A stretch of 33,545 bases of DNA from Dyella sp. C9 (lineage in GTDB: Bacteria; Pseudomonadota; Gammaproteobacteria; Xanthomonadales; Rhodanobacteraceae). This document shows, one piece after another, positions 24,324 through 31,494 of the stretch. Positions within the stretch are counted from its first letter, which is position 1. Every line of letters begins with the position of its first letter. The DNA lies in the NCBI RefSeq assembly GCF_003332825.1, contig NZ_QIRF01000012.1, forward strand, positions 97,014-130,558, given 5' to 3'. A program made the translations under genes and the position numbers. Under the pieces are notes generated by a model. It was not told the DNA's origin and made no database searches. It worked only from the letters and a program-made list of their open reading frames with translations.

Positions 24324-24356
24324 CGGGGCATGGGATGGAACCCGTGCCCCGTTTTT
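24324..24356 (+). terminator. Rho-independent terminator after the halogenase gene
   Basis: CGGGGCATGGG (24324-24334) pairs with CCCGTGCCCCG (24341-24351), with one T-G wobble and a 6-nt loop, followed by TTTTT (24352-24356). It closes the LacI-GH3-receptor-halogenase locus. Confidence 0.85.
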
Positions 24357-24458
24357 CTTGAAGACCCGCCGGAACTCGGCGGCCCATGCAACCCTGTAAC
24401 CTGTGCGCGGCCGCGTTTCGCTACGGCGCTACCCCCGCGCAGGGACGGCAAGCCTTCC

Positions 24459-24845
24459 TCAGCCCGCCTTGGCCTTCGCCGCCGCACCCTTGCGCCTGGG
24501 TGTCGGCTTGCCGTGGCCCGCCGACTGGATGCTGTGCGCCTGGATGATCGCCTGCAGCAGCCCCGGAAACCGCTGCTGGATCTCCTCGCAGCGCGTGGTA
24601 TTGAGCATTTCCACGCCGCGACGTTCGCTGCGGATCAAGCCCGCTTCGCGCAGCGCACGGAAATGTTGCGACAGGGTGGATTTGGGAATGGTGCGGTCGT
24701 CCAACTGCAGGAACGCCGAGCAGGTGTTGGCGCGCTCGGCGCAGGCCAGCCGGGCGTAGATGGCGGCCCGCACCGGGTCGGACAGGGCGTGCAGGATGCC
24801 CTCCACGGTGATGTCTTCGATGGACGGGTGGGTCAGCGGCCTCAT
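24459..24845 (-). CDS. ArsR-family winged-helix regulator
   Basis: A 128-aa regulator with the ArsR winged-helix fold: ILHALSDPVRAAIYARL at the N-terminus, recognition helix IPKSTLSQHFRALREAGLI (about 53-71), wing SERRGVEML, and a basic Ala/Lys-rich tail. Two cysteines (LACAE, NTCSA) are present, but the CxC metal-sensing motif of ArsR/SmtB is absent, so the signal is probably not a metal held in that site. The ATG follows an A/T-rich leader with no clear ribosome site; leaderless or weak translation is possible. It is divergent from an SDR gene and probably represses it through the intervening AGTTC repeats. Confidence 0.88.
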   Translation of the reverse strand: MRPLTHPSIEDITVEGILHALSDPVRAAIYARLACAERANTCSAFLQLDDRTIPKSTLSQHFRALREAGLIRSERRGVEMLNTTRCEEIQQRFPGLLQAIIQAHSIQSAGHGKPTPRRKGAAAKAKAG

Positions 24846-24864
24846 GGTTTCATTTTAGCAGGCC

Positions 24865-24893
24865 TTGAAAACTAGTTCATAAGTTCGTATGTT
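24865..24893 (+). promoter_or_regulatory. Probable promoter of the SDR gene
   Basis: TTGAAA (24865-24870) and TATGTT (24888-24893) are separated by 17 bp. The -10 lies in the spacer of the AGTTCG/CGAACT inverted repeat, so a bound repressor would block the polymerase. Confidence 0.5.
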
Positions 24894-24900
24894 GCGAACT
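24874..24900. promoter_or_regulatory. Operator-like repeats in the ArsR/SDR divergent region
   Basis: AGTTCG (24882-24887) and CGAACT (24895-24900) form an inverted repeat with a 7-bp spacer, and a further direct AGTTC sits at 24874-24878, 8 bp from the first. The arrangement suits a dimeric ArsR protein controlling both divergent genes. Confidence 0.6.
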
Positions 24901-24956
24901 ATTGAAGTTTAGACCTTCTTCAGCCTCTCCCAACCTGACTTCCCACAGGAGCCGTC

Positions 24957-25703
24957 ATGAGCAAGCTCAAAGGTAAAGTTGCTGTCGTTACGGGTGCGTC
25001 CAAGGGCATTGGCGCCGCCATTGCCAAGGCGCTGGCCGCCGAAGGCGCGTCGGTAGTGGTGAACTACGCGTCCAGCAAGGCGGGCGCGGATGCGGTGGTC
25101 GCCGAGATCGAGAAGGCGGGCGGCAAGGCCGTTGCCGTGGGCGGCGACGTGTCGAAGGCCGCCGACGCCAAGGGGATTGCCGAGGCGGCCACCAGGCACT
25201 TCGGACGCCTGGACATCCTGGTGAACAATTCCGGCGTCTATGAATTCGGCGCGCTTGAAGAGATCACCGAGGAACACTTCCACAAGCAGTTCAACGTGAA
25301 CGTGCTGGGCCTGCTGCTGGTGACCCAGGCCGCTGCGGCGGTGATGGGCGAGGGTGGCAGCATCATCAACGTCAGTTCGCTGGTCACCCGCGTCGTGCCG
25401 CCACACAGTGCCGTCTATACGGGTACCAAGGGGGCGGTGGACGCGATTACCGGCGTGTTGTCGCGCGATCTGGGCCCCCGCAAGATCCGCGTGAATGCGG
25501 TGAATCCGGGCATGGTCGAGACCGAGGGCGCCCACGCTGCCGGCTTCATTGGCTCGGACTTCCATGCCGGCGTCGTGGCACAGACCCCGCTGGGCCGCAT
25601 CGGCCAGCCAGACGACATCGCTTCCATCGTCAGCTTCCTGGCCTCGGACGACTCGTACTGGCTCACCGGCGAGCTGCTCTATGCCGGCGGCGGCATGCGC
25701 TGA
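24957..25703 (+). CDS. SDR-family NAD(P)H oxidoreductase (FabG-like)
   Basis: A 248-aa classical short-chain dehydrogenase/reductase. TGASKGIG (12-19) is the cofactor loop and NNSG (90-93) the structural motif; NVNVLG holds the catalytic Asn region, followed by INVSS (catalytic Ser about 141) and YTGTK (Tyr154, Lys158). The family closing sequence SYWLTGELLYAGGG is present. All catalytic residues are intact. The resemblance is to 3-oxoacyl-ACP-reductase-like enzymes, but isolated copies beside an ArsR regulator usually act on other carbonyls, so no substrate is assigned. AGGAG precedes the ATG. Expression is probably controlled by the divergent ArsR protein. Confidence 0.92.
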   Translation: MSKLKGKVAVVTGASKGIGAAIAKALAAEGASVVVNYASSKAGADAVVAEIEKAGGKAVAVGGDVSKAADAKGIAEAATRHFGRLDILVNNSGVYEFGALEEITEEHFHKQFNVNVLGLLLVTQAAAAVMGEGGSIINVSSLVTRVVPPHSAVYTGTKGAVDAITGVLSRDLGPRKIRVNAVNPGMVETEGAHAAGFIGSDFHAGVVAQTPLGRIGQPDDIASIVSFLASDDSYWLTGELLYAGGGMR

Positions 25704-25712
25704 ACGACCACG

Positions 25713-25737
25713 GGCACGCCTCCGGCGGAGGCGTGCC
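25713..25737 (+). terminator. Perfect stem-loop after the SDR gene
   Basis: GGCACGCCTCC (25713-25723) and GGAGGCGTGCC (25727-25737) form an 11-bp perfect stem with a 3-nt loop, 10 bp after the SDR stop. Only TT follows, so it is a strong hairpin without a T-tract. Confidence 0.6.
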
Positions 25738-25825
25738 TTGCATGCGTGGGCTTGACGCAGCGGCGTGGATTATCAGGCTCCCCGCTGGCCCGATCCGCGG
25801 CTGGCGGTGGTGAGGAGACAGGTCC

Positions 25826-26224
25826 ATGACGGCGACTTCGGAAGCACGTGGAGTGGAAATGTGCCGGTCTGCGCTCGACGTGCGGCACACCGTGGAGAAG
25901 CTGGTCCAACTGCTCGACGAACACGGCATCACGCTCTTTGCCCGCATCGACTTCAGTGGCGATGCGGGGCGCGCCGGTCTGAGCATGCGTCCCGAACAGC
26001 TGCTGCTGTTCGGCAACCCCAAGGCCGGCACGCCGCTGATGCAGGTGGAGCCGCTGACAGGCCTGGACCTGCCGTTGAAGGCCCTGGTGTGGGAGGACGA
26101 ACTCGGCACCACCTGGGTCGCCTGGAACACCCCCGATTACATCGTCACCCGGCATGGCTTGCCGGCGTCGGCGGGCACGGCGCTGGCCGGCGCGTTCGGG
26201 TTGATCCGCCAGGTGCTGGGCTAG
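25826..26224 (+). CDS. DUF302 domain protein
   Basis: A 132-aa cytoplasmic protein of the DUF302 family, recognised by LFARIDFSGDA, then LSMRPEQLLLFGNPKAGTPLM, LPLKALVWED and WVAWNTPDYIVTRHGL. DUF302 proteins are small and of unknown function, possibly ligand-binding. GAGGAG before the ATG at 25826 supports the start. Its last 80 bp overlap the end of the opposing GFA-family frame. Confidence 0.88.
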   Translation: MTATSEARGVEMCRSALDVRHTVEKLVQLLDEHGITLFARIDFSGDAGRAGLSMRPEQLLLFGNPKAGTPLMQVEPLTGLDLPLKALVWEDELGTTWVAWNTPDYIVTRHGLPASAGTALAGAFGLIRQVLG

Positions 26225-26666
26225 TGATACGGGCTGCCGCTCGACCTTCGCGATAGCTGACGCGGGCAATCCAGTTGCGCTGCCGCCGTGCCAGGCGGCT
26301 GGCCTTGTCCTCGTTGCCGAAGCTCGCAGCCACGTGTTGCAAACGCTCCGGGCCGACGTCTTCCAGTGCGTGGACGCTCACCACGGCGTGCCATTGCCCA
26401 TCGATCTCGCACAGCACGGCCGGCACCACGCCGCAGCGCTGGCACACCAGGAATTGCGCCGAATGCGTGCCGAACGTGTAGCGCGTGAGTTGCGTGGCAT
26501 CGCGCACGCGCAGGTCGAGCTCGCCATCGGGCGTGCCCGTCCAGACGCCACCATGCTTTCGGCAGAACGTGCAGTCGCAGGCGCGTGCCGGGATCTTTTC
26601 CGGCTCGGGCTCCCAGGCCAGTGCGAAATGGATGTTCCCGCAGTGACAGCGACCTTCGAGCAGCAT
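26145..26666 (-). CDS. GFA/CENP-V family zinc-binding protein
   Basis: A 173-aa protein of the GFA (glutathione-dependent formaldehyde-activating enzyme) / CENP-V fold. The zinc ligands are visible: CHCG near the N-terminus, CDCTFC with RKHGG following, and CQRCG. The fold scaffolds zinc sites; most family members do not have a proven formaldehyde-related reaction. AGGAAG 7 nt before the ATG supports the start at 26666. Family-like sequence ends near RNWIARVSY; the last 30 or so residues are Pro/Arg-rich and are the antisense of the DUF302 gene's 3' end. The original stop may have been lost. Confidence 0.85.
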   Translation of the reverse strand: MLLEGRCHCGNIHFALAWEPEPEKIPARACDCTFCRKHGGVWTGTPDGELDLRVRDATQLTRYTFGTHSAQFLVCQRCGVVPAVLCEIDGQWHAVVSVHALEDVGPERLQHVAASFGNEDKASRLARRQRNWIARVSYREGRAAARITSPAPGGSTRTRRPAPCPPTPASHAG

Positions 26667-26745
26667 GGTGCACTTCCTGGCGTGACGGAAACTGCAGCTT
26701 AGCCATCCGTTCGACCCGGCGCAGCAAGGGGCCGGGAGCCCCAGG

Positions 26746-26775
26746 AAAAAGCCCCGCTTCGTGATGAAGCGGGGC
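26746..26775 (-). terminator. Rho-independent terminator of the YeiH-type gene
   Basis: On the minus strand GCCCCGCTTC and GAAGCGGGGC form a perfect 10-bp stem (26751-26760 and 26766-26775) with a 5-nt loop, followed by five T (plus-strand A5 at 26746-26750). It lies 29 bp after the transporter stop. Confidence 0.88.
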
Positions 26776-26803
26776 CTGTGGTCGATTCGCGCGAAGCTCG
26801 GGT

Positions 26804-27829
26804 TCAGAGTTGGCCGATCACCAGCTGCACCAGCAGGCTGCTCACCGAGACCGCGGCCCACACGCCCAGGCCCAGCAGGATCGGACGCGCGCCGGTGGAA
26901 GCCATCTTGCGCAGGTTCGCGGAGAGGCCAATGGCGGTCAGTGCCACGATGATCAGGAACTCGGCGGCCATGTGCAGCGCCGGCTGGATCACCACCGGCA
27001 CCAGGCCTGCGGTACGCACGCCCGAAGCCACCAGGAACCACAGGATGAACCAGGGGAAGATCCGGCGCAGGCTGAAATCGGTGGCGCCCTGCTTCTTCTG
27101 CTTCCACGCGGTGGCGAAGGCCAGCGCCAGGCAGATCGGGATGATCAGCGTCGCGCGGGTCAGCTTGACGATGGTGGCGTAGTCGCCCGCCTGCTTGCTG
27201 AAGCTGTAGCCCGCGGCCACCACGGAAGAGGTGTCGTTGATCGCGGTGCCGGCCCACAGGCCAAAGCCGAGGTCGGACAGGTGCAGCAGATGCCCCAGCA
27301 GCGGAAACAGCAGCACCGCGACCAGGTTGAACAGGAAGATGGTGGAGATGGCGAACGCGGTGTCGTGCTCGTCCGGTTTGATGATCGGCGTGACCGCCGC
27401 GATGGCCGAACCGCCGCAGATGGCCGTGCCCACGCCGATCAGGATCTTCAGCTTGTCGTGCACCTTCAGCGCGCGGCCCAGCAGCCAGGCAGTGAGGAAG
27501 GCCACCGTGATGGTCACCAGGGTCACCGACAGCGATTCCAGGCCCGTCTTGGCCACCTGATCCAGGCTGAGACCAAAACCCAGCGCAATGATCGACCACT
27601 GCAGCACCTGCTTGCCGGCGAACTGGATGCCCGGCGTATAGGTGCCGCCGGGCGCCACCGTATTGCGCACCAGGATGCCCAGCACGATGCCGAACACCGG
27701 GCCGCCGATCAGCGGGGCGAGCTTGCCCAGGCCCAGCGCCGCGGCGGCGATGGCTGTGGCCAGCAACAGGCCGGGGAGGCGCTGGGATAAGGAAGGGGCG
27801 GGGGGGGCCGGAATGGCGGTGGCGCTCAT
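26804..27829 (-). CDS. yeiH: YeiH/UPF0324 family membrane transporter (putative sulfate exporter family)
   Basis: A 341-aa inner-membrane protein with about ten hydrophobic segments. Family landmarks: PLIGGPVFGIVLGILVRN near the N-terminus, the GVGTAICGGSAIAA motif, WAGTAINDTSSVVAAGY and LTRATLIIPI. The family is annotated as putative sulfate exporters; direct transport data are sparse. AGGAG 6 nt before the ATG at 27829 decides the start over an in-frame ATG 18 nt upstream. It is divergent from a LysR regulator, as in the E. coli yeiE-yeiH pair, where YeiE responds to sulfite. A sulfur-oxyanion role is therefore a reasonable inference. Confidence 0.9.
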   Translation of the reverse strand: MSATAIPAPPAPSLSQRLPGLLLATAIAAAALGLGKLAPLIGGPVFGIVLGILVRNTVAPGGTYTPGIQFAGKQVLQWSIIALGFGLSLDQVAKTGLESLSVTLVTITVAFLTAWLLGRALKVHDKLKILIGVGTAICGGSAIAAVTPIIKPDEHDTAFAISTIFLFNLVAVLLFPLLGHLLHLSDLGFGLWAGTAINDTSSVVAAGYSFSKQAGDYATIVKLTRATLIIPICLALAFATAWKQKKQGATDFSLRRIFPWFILWFLVASGVRTAGLVPVVIQPALHMAAEFLIIVALTAIGLSANLRKMASTGARPILLGLGVWAAVSVSSLLVQLVIGQL

Positions 27830-27869
27830 GCTGTTCTCCTGCAACACGGCTATTGTCCGGCGGTCATGT

Positions 27870-27923
27870 AATCAATAAAATTTTGAATAATTGATTCATT
27901 CGATAAGAACTATTGATGATCAA
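27870..27923. promoter_or_regulatory. LysR-type operator region between yeiH and the LysR gene
   Basis: An AT-rich island holds AATCAAT (27870-27876) and ATTGATT (27890-27896), a perfect 7-bp inverted repeat with a 13-bp spacer. A second palindrome, TTGATGATCAA (27913-27923), overlaps the LysR start codon. The shared ATTGAT/ATCAAT half-sites suggest that the LysR protein binds both, activating yeiH and repressing itself. Confidence 0.6.
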
Positions 27924-28803
27924 CATCAGCCCGCGCCAGCTCGAGGTATTCGTGCAGATCGCACGCCTTGGCAGCGTGCGCGCCGCCGCCGAAGTGCTGC
28001 ACCTCACCCAGCCGGCCGCGAGCATGGCCCTGGCCGAAATGGAGCGGCAGCTCGACGCGCCGGTGTTCGCGCGCGAACGGGGTCGCCTGCGGCTGAATAC
28101 GCGCGGCCGCGAGCTGTTGCCGCTGGCCCAGGAACTGCTCGAGCGTTACGCCGAGTTCGGCCGGGTCGGCTGCGGCGGCGACACGGAGCTGGGTGGCGAG
28201 TTGCGCGTGGGCGCCAGCAATACGGTGGGCAATTACCGCGTGGGCGAATTGCTGGGCGATTTCGTGCGGGCTCATCCGCACGTGTCGGTGCGCTTGCGCG
28301 TCTCCAACACGGCCGAGATCGTGGCCGCCATGCTCGACCACGCGCTGGAGCTGGGCTGCGTGGAAGGGCCGGTGGCCCACCCCGCGCTGGAAGTACAGCC
28401 CTGGCGCGACGACGCGCTGGTGGTGTGCGCGCCGCCCGATCATCCGCTGGCACGCAAGCGCCGCCTGCAACCGGACGACTTTGCCGGCGCGCGCTGGGTG
28501 TTGCGCGAACCCGGCTCGGCCACGCGCAGCCTCAGCGAGCGCGCCTTGTCCATGCTGCCGGCCGGCGAAACCGTGCTGGAACTGGATCAGGCCGAAGCGA
28601 TCAAGCAGGCGGTGATCGCAGGTCTCGGCATCGCCTGCCTGCCCGAAGTGGCAGTGGTCGATGCCGCGGCCAACGGTCGGCTCAGGGTGCTGAGGACGCC
28701 ATTCCTCGACCTGCAGCGCAAGCTGTCGCTGCTGCTGCACCGGCAACGTTATCGGGGAGCCTTGATCGAGGCCTTCCTCGCCAGTGCAGACGGTCGCGGC
28801 TGA
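27916..28803 (+). CDS. LysR-family transcriptional regulator divergent from yeiH
   Basis: A 295-aa LysR-type regulator. The winged HTH is at the N-terminus (ISPRQLEVFVQIARLGSVRAAAEVL, with LTQPAASMALAEMERQL as recognition helix). A periplasmic-binding-like effector domain (about 90-290) follows, with GASNTVGNY, FVRAHPHVSV, ELGCVEGP and GLGIACLPEV. The overall pattern is that of CysB/YeiE-like LTTRs that sense small anions. The start is ATG at 27916; a TTG one codon earlier is less likely. The divergent arrangement with the transporter suggests it senses the transported compound; this is by analogy to YeiE. Confidence 0.9.
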   Translation: MINISPRQLEVFVQIARLGSVRAAAEVLHLTQPAASMALAEMERQLDAPVFARERGRLRLNTRGRELLPLAQELLERYAEFGRVGCGGDTELGGELRVGASNTVGNYRVGELLGDFVRAHPHVSVRLRVSNTAEIVAAMLDHALELGCVEGPVAHPALEVQPWRDDALVVCAPPDHPLARKRRLQPDDFAGARWVLREPGSATRSLSERALSMLPAGETVLELDQAEAIKQAVIAGLGIACLPEVAVVDAAANGRLRVLRTPFLDLQRKLSLLLHRQRYRGALIEAFLASADGRG

Positions 28804-28910
28804 CCTCACTGCACCAGCAGGAGCACACCCTGCGCAGCAGCGACGACATGGCACCGCGGCCGTCCACAGGGCTGGCCCCTACAGGGGACGAACGTATCTT
28901 CGGGAGCGTA

Positions 28911-30641
28911 TCAACCGACGATGTCGGACAGCAGCGCTTCGGCTTCCTCATGCGTGCGCGAACGCAGGATGCGCGGAGCGTTGGCGCGCAGGTTTGCACG
29001 GTCCAGCGTGGCGAGGCGGTCGCGCACGTGCAGCAGTTGGCTGGGGTGCATGCTGAATTCGTTGAGGCCCAACGCCAGCAGCAGCGCCGTGAAGTTCACG
29101 TCGCCGCCGATCTCGCCGCAGAGGCTCACCGGCTTCTTCGCGCGGCGGCCTTCGGCGATCACGTAGGACAGCAGACGCAGCAGCGCCGGCTGCAGCGGGT
29201 TGTAGATGTTGTCCAGCGCATCGTTGCCACGGTCGGCCGCCAGTACGTACTGGGCCAGGTCGTTGGTGCCGATGGCAAGGAAGTCGGCGTGCTCGAGCAG
29301 CGCGCGCACGTTGATCGCCGCAGCCGGCACCTCGATCATCGCGCCCAGGGCCAGCTTCTCGGGCAGGTCGACGTTCTCGCGCTTGAGTTCCTGGCGTGCC
29401 AGCTTGAACAGCGTGCGTACGGCGATCAGTTCGTCCGGCTGGGTCACCATCGGTACCAGCACGCGCACCGGGCCATAGCAGGCAGCGCGCAGGATGGCGC
29501 GGATCTGCGTGGTGAACACCGCGGGATAGCGCAGCGACAGGCGCACGCCACGCACGCCAAGCGCCGGGTTGTCCTCGCCGCGCAACACCAGGCCGGCGGC
29601 GTCGGCCTTGTCCGCGCCGAGGTCCAGCGTGCGGATGGTCACCGGCAGGCCGCCCATGCCCAGCACAAGGTCGCGATAGGCGATGAACTGCTCGTCCTCG
29701 GTGGGCAGGCCCTTCTGGCGAAGGAACAGGAATTCGGTGCGATACAGGCCCACGCCATCGGCGCCGCGCGAGCGGGCCATGGCGATGTCGGGCGGCATTT
29801 CGGCGTTGGCCAGCAGGCGGACCTCGGCGCCGTCCCGGGTGCGCGTGGGCACGTTGGCCAGCGTGGCCAGGCGGCGCCCTTCCTGCGCCGCCTCGCGCTG
29901 CCAGGCGCGGTAGCGGGCCAGATCCTGCGCGGTGGGATGCAGCACCGCTTCGCCGCGCTCGGCGTCGAGCAGGATCAGGTCGTCGTCGTGGATGGTGGAC
30001 AGCGCATCGCGCGCGCCGACCAGCATGGGCAGGTCCAGGCTGCGCGCGAGGATGGCGCTGTGCGAATACGGGCTGCCGGAACTGGCCACCACGCCGAGCA
30101 GGCCGCTGCCGGCCAGGTGCGCCATGTCGGCGGGCGCAATGGTGTCGGCGATGAGGATCTCGCCCACTCGCGCGGCCAGCTTGCGCTCCTCGCGGCTGGT
30201 TTGTCGCTGCAAGGCCGAGATGACCCGGCTGATGACCTGGTCGACGTCTTCCTTGCGCGAGCGCAGGTAAGGGTCATCCATCGCCTCGAACACCGCGGCC
30301 AGTCGATCGCGCTGCTTCTTCAGCGCCGCGCCGGGGCGGTAATGGCCGATGCGCACCAGGTCATCCAGGCCGCGCAGCAGTTCGGGGTCATCGAGCAGCA
30401 GGCTGTGCGCGTCGATGAACTCGTTGACCTCGCGCGCGAGCGCGCCATGCAGCTTGCCACGCAGTTCGCGCAGCTCCTGCCGGGCGGTTTCCAGCGCGTG
30501 GTGCAGCTTGGCCAGCGCCTCTTCGACTTCGTCCTCGCCCAGCGGGCGGGTATCCACCAGATAACGGCTGGGCTGCACCAGGCGCGCACGACCCAGCGCC
30601 ATGCCCCTGGCTGCCGTGGTGCCTGTCAGTATCTGTCTCAT
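28911..30641 (-). CDS. ptsI: PTS enzyme I (phosphoenolpyruvate-protein phosphotransferase)
   Basis: EI transfers phosphate from PEP to HPr. The 576-aa length is normal. The N-terminal HPr-binding and swivelling domain has the active His194 in GSPYSHSAILAR. The C-terminal PEP-binding barrel has GVGLYRTEFLFL, GALGVRGVRLS-like (NPALGVRGVR), the IGTNDLAQY motif and the CGEIGGD loop with its conserved Cys. The His box differs from the usual TSHTAI by PYSHSAI; the His itself is intact. AGGAGG 7 nt before the ATG at 30641 decides the start. It is the last gene of the minus-strand cluster and is separated from ptsH by 155 bp. Confidence 0.95.
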   Translation of the reverse strand: MRQILTGTTAARGMALGRARLVQPSRYLVDTRPLGEDEVEEALAKLHHALETARQELRELRGKLHGALAREVNEFIDAHSLLLDDPELLRGLDDLVRIGHYRPGAALKKQRDRLAAVFEAMDDPYLRSRKEDVDQVISRVISALQRQTSREERKLAARVGEILIADTIAPADMAHLAGSGLLGVVASSGSPYSHSAILARSLDLPMLVGARDALSTIHDDDLILLDAERGEAVLHPTAQDLARYRAWQREAAQEGRRLATLANVPTRTRDGAEVRLLANAEMPPDIAMARSRGADGVGLYRTEFLFLRQKGLPTEDEQFIAYRDLVLGMGGLPVTIRTLDLGADKADAAGLVLRGEDNPALGVRGVRLSLRYPAVFTTQIRAILRAACYGPVRVLVPMVTQPDELIAVRTLFKLARQELKRENVDLPEKLALGAMIEVPAAAINVRALLEHADFLAIGTNDLAQYVLAADRGNDALDNIYNPLQPALLRLLSYVIAEGRRAKKPVSLCGEIGGDVNFTALLLALGLNEFSMHPSQLLHVRDRLATLDRANLRANAPRILRSRTHEEAEALLSDIVG

Positions 30642-30796
30642 GCATACCCTCCTTGGCGGGATGGCCGGTCCGGCCACGCGTAACGCCGGCATCCGGCCAG
30701 CGTGTCGAATCCCGAACGGAAAAGATCGCACGACGCAGCCCACCGGGCCGTGAACACGGCCTCAAGGGGCGCGGCGCGAGCGATCTGTTTCCCCAC

Positions 30797-31066
30797 TCAG
30801 GCTCCTTCGTCGAACTTGCGGTTGAACAGGGCGACCACGGCATCGAGGGCGGACTCCTCGTCCGGACCCTCGGCGCGTACCGTCAGCGGCGTGCCAATGC
30901 CTGCCGCAAGCATCATGACGCCCATGATGCTCTGCGCGTTGACCTCGCGGCCCTTGCTGACCAGCCAGACGGTGGATTTGAAGCCCTGCACCAGTTGAAC
31001 CAGCTTGGCCGAGGCACGGGCGTGCAGGCCCAGCTTGTTGGAAACGACAATCTCTTGTTCACGCAT
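30797..31066 (-). CDS. ptsH: HPr phosphocarrier protein
   Basis: An 89-aa HPr. His15 in GLHARASAKL receives phosphate from EI. Ser46 in NAQSIMGVMML is the HprK phosphorylation site. Both sites are intact, so the protein can carry two regulatory phosphates. Its start overlaps the end of the EIIA gene by 8 nt, implying coupled translation. Confidence 0.96.
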   Translation of the reverse strand: MREQEIVVSNKLGLHARASAKLVQLVQGFKSTVWLVSKGREVNAQSIMGVMMLAAGIGTPLTVRAEGPDEESALDAVVALFNRKFDEGA

Positions 31067-31451
31067 GATCGATGAAGATTCCCCCGCGGCCACCGCTGGC
31101 CGCAATTTCCGCCAGTTCATCCAGCGGCTTTTCCGCATAGTTGAGTACGCGCAGCAGCATCGGGAGATTGAGTCCCGATACGCAGCGCAAGCGCACGCCG
31201 AGCGCGCTCAGCGACAATCCGATGTTGCAGGGCGTGGCGCCGTACAGGTCGGCCAGCACCAGCACGCCATCACCCTCGTCGAGCGAGCGGGCGTGGCGCG
31301 CGGTAAGCGTGCGCATCACGTCCGGGTCGGCCTGCGGCGGTACCTCCACGGCCTCCACGCGCAAGGGCAACTTGGGCAGCACGTGGTGGGCAGCCGAGAT
31401 CAGCGCCTGGCCGACCGCCTCGTGCGTCATCAACAGCACCCCTACGCTCAT
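31059..31451 (-). CDS. PTS EIIA component, mannose family
   Basis: A 130-aa single-domain EIIA of the mannose (EIIA-Man) family. The active His10 lies in LMTHEAVGQAL, and the family loop is DLYGATPCNIG (about 68-78). No EIIB, EIIC or EIID gene is nearby, so this is likely an end-point phosphoacceptor with a regulatory role, not part of a sugar permease. Overlap with ptsH (8 nt) and a 43-bp gap after rapZ place it in the same operon. The ATG at 31451 matches the family N-terminus, although GGAG lies 12 nt upstream, which is far. Confidence 0.93.
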   Translation of the reverse strand: MSVGVLLMTHEAVGQALISAAHHVLPKLPLRVEAVEVPPQADPDVMRTLTARHARSLDEGDGVLVLADLYGATPCNIGLSLSALGVRLRCVSGLNLPMLLRVLNYAEKPLDELAEIAASGGRGGIFIDHA

Positions 31452-31494
31452 GACGGCTTGCCGCTCCGGTTTGTAGGCATCAACAGCATGACTA

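Noticed and set aside
27913..27923. FNR box at TTGATGATCAA
   Set aside because: FNR needs TTGAT-N4-ATCAA. Here only one base separates the halves, and the site overlaps a LysR start codon with matching half-sites nearby.
27891..30683. A 930-codon open frame on the plus strand
   Set aside because: It runs across the LysR gene in another frame and antisense to ptsI. Composition is Arg/Ala/Gln-rich as expected for a GC-rich shadow, with no family resemblance.
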